A model generated the notes under the pieces. It searched no databases, was not told the origin of the DNA, and saw nothing but the letters and a program-made list of their open reading frames with translations. Made by a program: the position numbers and the translations under genes. A stretch of DNA of 5,520 bases from Anaerolineaceae bacterium (GTDB lineage Bacteria > Chloroflexota > Anaerolineae > Anaerolineales > Anaerolineaceae): NCBI GenBank assembly GCA_028714615.1, contig JAQTMA010000265.1, positions 1 through 5,520 on the forward strand. The letters run 5' to 3'. Shown piece by piece: positions 1 through 5,409 of the stretch; position 1 is the first letter of the stretch, and each line of letters starts with the position of its first letter.

Positions 1-314
1 GCCAGGGCGCCGCTCTGATCGGAGTGCAGGCGAAAGACATCGACGTGTGGGAGTTATACACGCGCGCGCAGTTCGAGCGTGATATCCGCGACTACCACAA
101 GCGAATCGAGCAGGTCGTGCTTGACACTGTAGCCGCTTCTGGTTTCGAACCAGGACACATCGACGTGGTGGTGAAGACAGGTGGGTCCTCCAATATCCCC
201 TTGTTTGCGGGTATGCTGGAACGCATCTTCGGCGCTGAGCGGGTGAAGAGCACGGACGCCTTCAGCAGCGTCGCTGCCGGGTTGGGGCTGTACGCCGCCA
301 GGGGGAAGAGGTAA
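1..314 (+). CDS. Hsp70-like (YegD-type) ATPase domain protein, 3' end only
   Basis: The frame is open from the left edge (first whole codon at base 3), so the gene begins upstream; the GTG at 24 is an internal valine codon. The visible 104 residues match the last part of an Hsp70/actin-fold nucleotide-binding domain. A helical stretch (ELYTRAQFERDIRDYHKRIE) leads into the adenosine-contacting segment VVVKTGGSSNIPLFAGML and the closing helix SSVAAGLGLYAA, which is typical of Hsp70 relatives. The protein stops five residues later (RGKR, TAA at 312-314), so no substrate-binding domain or lid follows, as in E. coli YegD and similar proteins. Such proteins bind and hydrolyse ATP in the cytoplasm; their clients are poorly known. 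A near-copy of the last 42 bases lies at 4932-4973. No clear terminator follows. The family call is firm; a chaperone role cannot be judged from this end. Confidence 0.88.
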   Translation, partial: QGAALIGVQAKDIDVWELYTRAQFERDIRDYHKRIEQVVLDTVAASGFEPGHIDVVVKTGGSSNIPLFAGMLERIFGAERVKSTDAFSSVAAGLGLYAARGKR

Positions 315-361
315 TTAGGGATCTACTCCACTGCGGGGTTATTCTTTTACGGAACCTCAGG

Positions 362-709
362 TTAAAGGCGCAGCGTTGGCCCAAAAATGGCGGCGTAAGC
401 CAGGATAAAAACCAATCCTCCGATGATCCAGGGCCAGCTCCGGGGAAGCGAGAGCGGCTGCGCTGATCCTTCATCCGTCCGCTTGAGAAGCTGCATCATC
501 CATAATAAACCGGTAATCCCGCCGATGCTGGCCGCCGCAGGAATTCTTCGCTGAAAATGCCCTTTTTGGTAGTCTGCTGGCAATCCCCCTCCGTACAATA
601 GAGACAGAACCCAAAGATTCAAGCTGATTGATGCGTTGTTGAAACGTGCAGTAGATGTGTATACCTGCCATGCCAGTGTTAGATGAAGAAATATCCAAGG
701 AGAATACAA
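362..709 (-). pseudogene. possible remnant of a small membrane protein gene
   Basis: This is a 115-codon open frame on the minus strand (stop TAA at 364-362), converging on the Hsp70-like gene. I do not recognise the family. The C-terminal two thirds look protein-like: a hydrophobic stretch around residues 57-75 (IPAAASIGGITGLLWMMQLL), a polar linker, then a second around residues 92-110 (WPWIIGGLVFILAYAAIFG), giving a plausible two-span membrane hairpin. The 5' side is weak. The only far start is a TTG at 709 without a visible ribosome binding site, and it overlaps the start region of the large + strand gene, so the first 30 or so residues may not be coding. A truncated, decayed gene or a short membrane protein with an unusual start both fit. 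A chance open frame is also possible, since GC-rich sequence often gives these. Confidence 0.3.
697..702 (+). promoter_or_regulatory. ribosome binding site that sets the start of the beta-helix gene
   Basis: AAGGAG lies six bases before ATG 709. The same frame is open to an ATG at 655 and has another at 670, but neither has a Shine-Dalgarno sequence. Starting at 709 also puts a standard signal peptide at the very N-terminus. I see no convincing promoter upstream; the best candidate, TTGAAA at 639-644 with TATACC at 660-665, has only a 15-base spacer. Confidence 0.8.
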
Positions 710-3700
710 TGAGTACCGAGAGATTCCGCCGGACCGTCGGACATATTATTTTCATACTCATGCTCCTGACCACCTGGACAGTGATTTTCGCTCCTGTTCC
801 TGCGCAGGCTGCGACGCTAGCCTGCGCGCCAAATCTACATTCCGGAAAGATCATTGCGGATGAGACCTGGTGTGTGGCGAACAATCCTCATACGCTTGCG
901 GGCGATATCATCGTTCCCGGCGGAGTCACGTTGACCCTGGAGCCAGGCGTGATCGTCAGCGGTCCGAGGGGGACTGAAATCAAGATACAGGGACACCTGG
1001 ACGCCTTTGGAACGGCTGAGGCACCGATCCTCTTTACGTCATTGATCAACAACGGGCCGATCCAATGGGCCGGTTTGGTCTTTGACGGCGGCAGCGGCGA
1101 TTTGCAGCAAGTGACCGTGCGCTACGCTGGGGAGGTGAATACGCTGGGCTACCGGGGGAATGTCGTCGCCGTTAACGTGCAAACCACCCCGGTGAACATC
1201 CTGGACAGCCAGATCACGGATACCACCATCGATTTCTACCTGACGACGTCCAACTGTCTGCGGGTGCTGAACAGCCGCGTGAATGTCGAGCGGACGGTCT
1301 TCAACCGCTGTACAGGCCTGGGCCAGTATCAATTGAATTACCCCATCATGGTGAATGGATCCAACAGCGTTGCGATGTTAAAAGACAATTCGTTTGCGGA
1401 AAATACGTTCAACCGCATTGGCCTGGGCGTCGACGCGATGCTGGGGGCGAACAATACACTGTGGCCTCAGGCAGTAGAAGGCGCTTACGAGATTCTGGAT
1501 ACCTACATTATCCCCGAAAATATCACCTTGACTCTCCAGCCGGGGGTGGTTTTGATGGGCAGTACTGGCCGGGAAGTTCGGGTGCTGGGCCACCTGGCTG
1601 CTGAGGGGACGGCGGCTCAGCCGATCGTATTCACTTCGGTCAGCAATAGCGCACCGAACCAATGGCCCGGCCTGGTTTTTGATGGAGGCACAGGGCTCCT
1701 CAGCCACGCGATCGTGCGTTATGCCGGCGCCTTCAACAGCTTGGGGATCGCCAGCAACATTGCCATCCATGATGTGCAGACTGGTGAAGTCCGCCTGGAA
1801 CACAGCCAGGTGTCCGACGTCAGGCACGATTATGCTTATACCGATCCCTCGGGGGTTTACATCGAAGATAGTCACGCCACCATCACCGGTACCCTGTTCA
1901 CCAATTGTGGGGATGAGGGTGGCTACTACGACCGCGACTATCCCCTGTACATCGTTGGGGAGGAGAGCGTCGTAGCGCTCTCGGAGAATACGTTGAGCGG
2001 CAACCAGCACGACGTCATTGGCCTGGCGCCGGGTGCGCTCTTTGCTGCCACTGGGGTCACCCTGACTCGCCAGGCTGACTTCGACGGCTACCAGATCAAC
2101 GGGAGTTATACCATCCCAGCAGGCCATACATTGACGGTTGAGCCTGGGGTGACCGTGCGAGGTCATGATAATGAGGAATTGAAAATCCTTGGTCACCTGA
2201 ACGCAGTGGGGACGGCCAGCCAACCGATATTGTTCACCTCCGACCACGACAGCGCCAAGAATCAATGGGCGGGTCTGCTTTTTGACGGCAGCTCAGGCGA
2301 GGGTACCGGCGATCTGCAGCACGTGATCGTCCGCGACGGTGGTAACCGGAACAGCGCCAGTTATTCCGCCAATTTATCTTCCGTGGATGTTCAGGTAGGC
2401 AAAGTGCATTTGGAAGACAACCAGATCAGCAATTCATTTGCCTATGGCGCGTTTGTGGTGAGGAGCCATTTTGCCGCTGAGCGGACCCTTTTCGACCAAA
2501 ACGGGAGCGACCCACGTTCTGACTATAGCCTGTATGCTTCTGGGGCAGAAAGCCAGATCGCGTTGAACGGCGACCGATTCCAGGCGAATGCCACCGGGAT
2601 TTCGCTCGCCGATCATGCTCAGGCGACGATCAACAATACGGCTATCATCGAGCATATCCCCTTGGCTTATACCAATGACGGTCTGGTAGTTGCTTCTGGC
2701 GCTCACGCCGATTTAACGCACGTGACCTTCGCGAAAAATTCCTCCACGGCGCTGCGGGTCAAGGATGGTGGCCAGGTTGACCTGGCAAATACGATCTTTG
2801 CCCAGAACGGCTTGGGCGTCGCCGTACAAACGGGCGGGGTAGCCAACCTGGATTACACCCTGTGGGATCGGAACAGCACCGATATTAGCGGCAGCGCTAG
2901 CAGTACTCATGCATTTTCAGGCATCGCCGGGCTGGCGACCGATGGCTATCACCTGACCCGTTACTCGGAAGCCATCGGCAAGGGAATAACGACCGCGGTG
3001 GTTAACGATATCGACGGCGACCCTCGCCCTGCGCCGAGCGGTACTTCTCCCGACCTGGGCGCGGATGAATATCTCTTTAACCTCGGGCAAGACTTTGCCG
3101 CAGAGAAAGCCGCTTTCACGCCCCAATGGATCGTCCGCCCCGACCCGGTCAGTGGAGATCCCTCTGGATTGCTGCGCCAGGGGTATTTCATGCGCTATTT
3201 CTATGGCAGCGCCGAGACGGACCCGGCCCCGTTGGATATCCGTGTTGTCGACAGCTTGCCGGCATCCCTGGACTTTGAGCGGCAGTCGAGCAGCCTGGGG
3301 ATGGACTTCAGCCAGGACGGCCAACAGCTCACCTGGCAGTCGCTGCAGCCCTTGCAGGCCGGGCAATCAGGTGAAATCCTCGTCTCCGGCCTGTATCCCC
3401 AGCCGGTACCCGGAGAGCGGCTGACCAACACCGCCCAACTGACCGCCGGGAGTGAAGTGTACGATCTTCAGGCCAGCGCCGAAGTGCCGCTGTTCGCCCC
3501 GCTGATTACCTTCCCCGGCAATGGCGAGATCTGCACAACCGATTCTGGGTCGGTGGACCTCACGGTGCGAGGCGCTGCTCAGAATTCGGCCGTCGTCAAG
3601 ATATACGAGAACGGCAACTACGTCGGAAAGACGACTGCCACCGCACAGGGTATGTTTGAATTTTCCTATACCTCCACCCACGTTGGCGTGGATGCAGTAA

Positions 3701-4830
3701 GCCTGACGGCGCGCGCATGCACCCCCTCTGATCCGAGCCATTGCAGCGATCCGCAAAGTGTATCGCTGACGCCGCAGCAATCGTTCTGGGACCCGCAGCT
3801 CTCCTATTGGGAGTTCTTCTATGCCAATGGCACGAGCGTCACGCACCACTTCCGCAATAACGGCTTGTTTTCGACGCAAAACTCCATCCGGCCCAAAGAT
3901 GGCGACGATGTCCATTCCACCTTGCACATGTTCCTGTGCTACCCGGTGGACGCGGCGTGGGTGACCGTGGATGGCCAGGATTTTTATCCAGAATCCCTCA
4001 GGACTCCATCAGCGCTTCCATCCTCCAGCCCAATGAGCCCGCAGGCGCCGACCACGCTGGTCGGCTCGCAAACGATCAACTTGATGAAATCGCTGCAGGA
4101 TCCATGCTCGCTTCTTCAAATCCGGCTAGCTGAAAAAGGGTACGTCGACAGTTCGTGCGAGCTGACCGATCCCGATGGATACGTGTTTGATTCGACCCTG
4201 GGCTTCGACCCGGCAAACCCCACTCAACATGTGCTCCCGGGAGCAAAAGTAACCTGCATGGTGAATTACCCCATGTGGGGCGGCTGGGTGCCCTGGCCGG
4301 CGCAGTTGTTCGACCACCAGGTCAATCCCCAGATGACCGGGGCGGATGGGCATTTTGCCTTTTTTACCCCGCCGGGTGAGTATTACCTGCAGGTGGAGGC
4401 CGGCGGCGGGTATCAGGGCTGGCGTAGCCCGTTGATTGAAGTTCAGGACGAGGTGGTGCACATGAATGCGCCGGTGACGCCTGACTACGCCCAGGCTGCC
4501 CAACAGATCACCCTGACCGCCTCCGGACCTGACCTCCCAAAGGTGACGGTGCAGCCGCGCGAAGTCGTGGAATGGGTCTCCGAACTGAGCGGCACACTCT
4601 CTCCGGGCGAAGTGCTTCAACAGATCACTGATCCGATTCTGCGCTTGCTCAGCAACCTGAACCCGGAGGGGGACGTACACGGTTGGGACAGCGGCATGCT
4701 TGCCCCAGGAACATCTTATCGCAGGATGTTCACCCAACCCGGCACGTATCCATACCAGGATGGGATGGGGCACACCGGCGTGGTGGAGGTGCGTTCCGGT
4801 TCGCTTTACCTGCCGGTGATCAAACGTTGA
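709..4830 (+). CDS. secreted multidomain parallel beta-helix surface protein
   Basis: The product has 1373 residues when started at ATG 709. Residues 1-34 form a Sec signal peptide: basic MSTERFRR, a hydrophobic core IIFILMLL..., and a likely cut after AQA. Residues about 66-640 hold three diverged beta-helix repeats of about 200 residues, each opening with a P-x-x-x-T-L-T-L/V-x-P-G-V motif followed by GHL-A-GTA--PI-FTS and QW-GL-FDG. Further beta-helix coils run to the DIDGDPRP...DLGADEY motif (about 767-788), typical of choice-of-anchor Q/PbH1 proteins. Next come a DUF11-like beta domain (about 839-925), an Ig-like domain (about 931-1023), an unassigned module (about 1027-1080), a carboxypeptidase-regulatory-like domain (about 1152-1255, GADGHFAF-TPPGEYYLQV) and a cupredoxin-like domain (about 1265-1364). 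The tail is SLYLPVIKR, with no LPXTG motif or final membrane span. Expected location is the cell surface or outside the cell. Beta-helix proteins often bind or cut polysaccharides, but no catalytic residues are evident. Adhesion or carbohydrate binding is a guess. Confidence 0.93.
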   Translation: MSTERFRRTVGHIIFILMLLTTWTVIFAPVPAQAATLACAPNLHSGKIIADETWCVANNPHTLAGDIIVPGGVTLTLEPGVIVSGPRGTEIKIQGHLDAFGTAEAPILFTSLINNGPIQWAGLVFDGGSGDLQQVTVRYAGEVNTLGYRGNVVAVNVQTTPVNILDSQITDTTIDFYLTTSNCLRVLNSRVNVERTVFNRCTGLGQYQLNYPIMVNGSNSVAMLKDNSFAENTFNRIGLGVDAMLGANNTLWPQAVEGAYEILDTYIIPENITLTLQPGVVLMGSTGREVRVLGHLAAEGTAAQPIVFTSVSNSAPNQWPGLVFDGGTGLLSHAIVRYAGAFNSLGIASNIAIHDVQTGEVRLEHSQVSDVRHDYAYTDPSGVYIEDSHATITGTLFTNCGDEGGYYDRDYPLYIVGEESVVALSENTLSGNQHDVIGLAPGALFAATGVTLTRQADFDGYQINGSYTIPAGHTLTVEPGVTVRGHDNEELKILGHLNAVGTASQPILFTSDHDSAKNQWAGLLFDGSSGEGTGDLQHVIVRDGGNRNSASYSANLSSVDVQVGKVHLEDNQISNSFAYGAFVVRSHFAAERTLFDQNGSDPRSDYSLYASGAESQIALNGDRFQANATGISLADHAQATINNTAIIEHIPLAYTNDGLVVASGAHADLTHVTFAKNSSTALRVKDGGQVDLANTIFAQNGLGVAVQTGGVANLDYTLWDRNSTDISGSASSTHAFSGIAGLATDGYHLTRYSEAIGKGITTAVVNDIDGDPRPAPSGTSPDLGADEYLFNLGQDFAAEKAAFTPQWIVRPDPVSGDPSGLLRQGYFMRYFYGSAETDPAPLDIRVVDSLPASLDFERQSSSLGMDFSQDGQQLTWQSLQPLQAGQSGEILVSGLYPQPVPGERLTNTAQLTAGSEVYDLQASAEVPLFAPLITFPGNGEICTTDSGSVDLTVRGAAQNSAVVKIYENGNYVGKTTATAQGMFEFSYTSTHVGVDAVSLTARACTPSDPSHCSDPQSVSLTPQQSFWDPQLSYWEFFYANGTSVTHHFRNNGLFSTQNSIRPKDGDDVHSTLHMFLCYPVDAAWVTVDGQDFYPESLRTPSALPSSSPMSPQAPTTLVGSQTINLMKSLQDPCSLLQIRLAEKGYVDSSCELTDPDGYVFDSTLGFDPANPTQHVLPGAKVTCMVNYPMWGGWVPWPAQLFDHQVNPQMTGADGHFAFFTPPGEYYLQVEAGGGYQGWRSPLIEVQDEVVHMNAPVTPDYAQAAQQITLTASGPDLPKVTVQPREVVEWVSELSGTLSPGEVLQQITDPILRLLSNLNPEGDVHGWDSGMLAPGTSYRRMFTQPGTYPYQDGMGHTGVVEVRSGSLYLPVIKR
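904..2620 (+). repeat. three tandem internal repeats of about 200 codons in the beta-helix gene
   Basis: Repeat units begin near 904, 1501 and 2104. The anchoring prolines of IIVPGGVTLTLEPG, YIIPENITLTLQPG and YTIPAGHTLTVEPG are residues 70, 269 and 470, giving periods of 199 and 201 residues. Each unit continues with a GHL-A-GTA--PI-FTS segment, then QW-GL-FDG, then a V-VR--G segment and a VQ---V-L---Q segment. The third unit carries a few extra residues (GSSGEGTGDLQ) and loses the RYAG motif (RDGG). The DNA copies have drifted clearly, so the duplication is old rather than recent. Unit ends are approximate. Confidence 0.85.
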
Positions 4831-4928
4831 ATTCGGGTTCTCTATCACCCGCGACCACAAAGTGACCATCGACCAGGAAGCCGTCGCGCTCTATTACAAA
4901 CACAACATCAACCGCCCGCGCCGTTTTG
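4831..4928 (+). other. intergenic stretch with an unrecognised open frame
   Basis: Just after the stop codon, CGGGT (4834-4838) can pair with ACCCG (4847-4851) around an 8-base loop, but no T-run follows, so it is not a convincing intrinsic terminator. One frame stays open from 4832 to 5080 and begins with a protein-like stretch (ITRDHKVTIDQEAVALYYKH). After about 4925 the same frame becomes arginine-rich low-complexity sequence. This could be a fragment of an unrelated decayed gene joined to the Hsp70-like remnant. I do not recognise it. Confidence 0.25.
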
Positions 4929-4979
4929 TCCGTCGCCGCCGGGTTAGGCCTGCACGCCGCCAGGGGGATGAGGAAATAA
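4929..4979 (+). pseudogene. remnant of a second Hsp70-like gene 3' end
   Basis: Reading from TCC at 4929 gives SVAAGLGLHAARGMRK followed by TAA at 4977-4979. The intact gene at the left of the window ends SVAAGLGLYAARGKR. At DNA level, 4932-4973 matches 270-311 in 37 of 42 positions, and similarity fades soon after (both run into GGATC). Upstream in this frame there is a stop at 4863 and no GGSS-type motif, so only the last helix of the ATPase domain survives. It is a dead fragment and should not be expressed as protein. A chance match of this length and frame ending in a stop at the same place is unlikely. Confidence 0.7.
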
Positions 4980-5052
4980 AGGATCATCCGGGAGGGGATC
5001 GACCCACCTGCTGGTCAACCTCAGTATTGAACCAGGTAGCCCTTGTAGTGGG

Positions 5053-5125
5053 TCAGGCGTTCATTCCTCCGCAATTGTAGTGACGATTCAGTCGTCACTA
5101 CAAGTGCGGAGGAATGAACGCCTGA
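5053..5125. repeat. 73-nt near-perfect inverted repeat (REP/MITE-like palindrome)
   Basis: Left arm 5053-5086 and right arm 5092-5125 pair at 33 of 34 positions; the only mismatch is A5074 against G5104. The loop is five bases (TTCAG, 5087-5091). The element is nested: an outer 21-bp arm beginning TCAGGCGTTCATTCCTCCGC and an inner 12-bp arm TTGTAGTGACGA. A G-U pair and a G-C pair (5052/5126 and 5051/5127) extend it slightly. No T-tract follows on either side, so it is not a normal intrinsic terminator. From memory, palindromes of the type GTAGTGACGA...TCGTCACTAC are dispersed in Chloroflexota genomes, which fits a REP-like or non-autonomous mobile element. Copy number cannot be seen here. Confidence 0.9.
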
Positions 5126-5191
5126 TCGCTTGAGACGCTGCAGAGCTCCTCATGACTTTAACCTGCTTCGAATTCAAAAGAACGCGCGCCC

Positions 5192-5219
5192 TTGACAATC
5201 TCAGCACAGCGAGTAAAAT
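5192..5219 (+). promoter_or_regulatory. sigma-70-type promoter for the argG leader
   Basis: TTGACA (5192-5197, perfect -35) is followed by a 16-base spacer and TAAAAT (5214-5219, five of six -10 bases). The predicted transcription start is about 5226-5227, at or next to the ATG of the leader reading frame. It is the best promoter-like sequence I see in the window. It probably serves argG, because the roughly 30 bases between the downstream terminator and argG show no promoter. Confidence 0.78.
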
Positions 5220-5226
5220 CAGATCG

Positions 5227-5316
5227 ATGCTGAAATCATCTCTGGTTTCTCTCCGTACACGTCGTACCCCTTCCCACCCGAATATCCGGGACGTGGGTTC
5301 GACCCATTTCGGTTAG
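5227..5316 (+). CDS. putative arginine leader peptide (29 aa, probably leaderless)
   Basis: An ATG at 5227 opens a 29-codon frame ending in TAG (5314-5316). The peptide starts MLKSSLVSLRTRRTPSH and has Arg at positions 10, 12, 13 and 21; the first three are CGT codons at 5254-5256, 5260-5262 and 5263-5265. There is no Shine-Dalgarno sequence, but the promoter at 5192-5219 would place the transcription start on or beside the A of the ATG, so it could be read as a leaderless message. It lies between that promoter and an intrinsic terminator directly before argG, which is the classic layout of amino-acid attenuation: a ribosome short of charged tRNA-Arg would stall at the Arg run. Chance is a real alternative, since 29 codons is short and Arg enrichment is modest. 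A non-coding leader or small RNA would show the same promoter and terminator. Confidence 0.42.
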   Translation: MLKSSLVSLRTRRTPSHPNIRDVGSTHFG

Positions 5317-5329
5317 CTGCGTTCGCAGC
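5316..5329 (+). other. hairpin between leader frame and terminator
   Basis: GCTGC-GTTC-GCAGC forms a 5-bp stem with a 4-base loop, starting on the last base of the leader stop codon. Its 3' arm shares AGC with the segment AGCCCAC (5328-5334), which can instead pair with GTGGGTT (5293-5299). GTGGGTT can also pair in part with CCCAC (5273-5277), so exclusive folds are possible. Whether they control the terminator is not settled by sequence alone. Confidence 0.5.
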
Positions 5330-5348
5330 CCACCCTACCAGTCGATGC

Positions 5349-5374
5349 AAAGCCCCCGCTCGGGGGCTTTTTCT
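5349..5374 (+). terminator. intrinsic terminator (attenuator candidate) before argG
   Basis: AAAGCCCCC (5349-5357) pairs with GGGGGCTTT (5362-5370): a 9-bp stem, GC-rich in its upper part, with a 4-base loop (GCTC), followed by TTCTGTTT. The T's of the stem plus the T's after it make the U-tract. From the predicted start near 5226 this would end a transcript of about 145-150 bases. As it sits only about 35 bases before the argG start, inside the probable argG leader, it is a good candidate for conditional termination rather than the end of an upstream gene. Confidence 0.85.
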
Positions 5375-5396
5375 GTTTATTACCGATTGCATAAAA

Positions 5397-5402
5397 AAGG
5401 AG
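5397..5402 (+). promoter_or_regulatory. argG ribosome binding site
   Basis: AAGGAG is followed by three consecutive in-frame ATG codons at 5404, 5407 and 5410. The gaps are 1, 4 and 7 bases, so ATG 5410 has the best spacing and is the likely main start; 5407 is possible and 5404 is too close. Confidence 0.8.
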
Positions 5403-5409
5403 AATGATG

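Noticed and set aside
655..708. Earlier in-frame starts (ATG 655 and 670) for the beta-helix protein
   Set aside because: They lack a ribosome binding site and would put up to 18 mostly polar and acidic residues before the signal peptide. ATG 709 has AAGGAG at ideal spacing.
1378..2265. 295-codon minus-strand frame inside the beta-helix gene
   Set aside because: The + strand frame has clear repeated domain motifs throughout this stretch. The opposite frame has no recognisable fold and is open because of GC-rich codon use.
4834..4851. Hairpin after the beta-helix gene stop as a terminator
   Set aside because: It has only a 5-bp stem with an 8-base loop and no T-tract.
4126..4869. 247-codon minus-strand frame over the 3' end of the beta-helix gene
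   Set aside because: It is a His/Arg-rich shadow of the regulatory-like and cupredoxin-like domains, with no family resemblance of its own.
4862..5080. 72-codon + strand frame across the debris region
   Set aside because: It starts without a ribosome binding site, becomes arginine-rich, overlaps the Hsp70-like remnant in a different frame, and ends inside the palindrome.
5116..5125. Mini-frame ATG AAC GCC TGA after GGAGGA in the right arm of the palindrome
   Set aside because: The spacing to the GGAGG is about one base and the sequence is fully explained by the inverted repeat.
5053..5127. Palindrome as an intrinsic terminator
   Set aside because: No T-run follows the stem on either strand, and the stem is much longer than usual for terminators.
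5288..5312. tRNA-like T-arm (GTGGGTTCGACCC)
   Set aside because: The arm does not fit a 5-bp stem with a 7-base loop, and there is no anticodon arm, D-arm or acceptor stem around it.
5226..5375. T-box riboswitch in the argG leader
   Set aside because: I see no T-box core (AGGGTGG-N-ACCGCG type) on the + strand. A GGTAGGGTGGG run appears only in the reverse complement near 5330-5340, in the wrong orientation.
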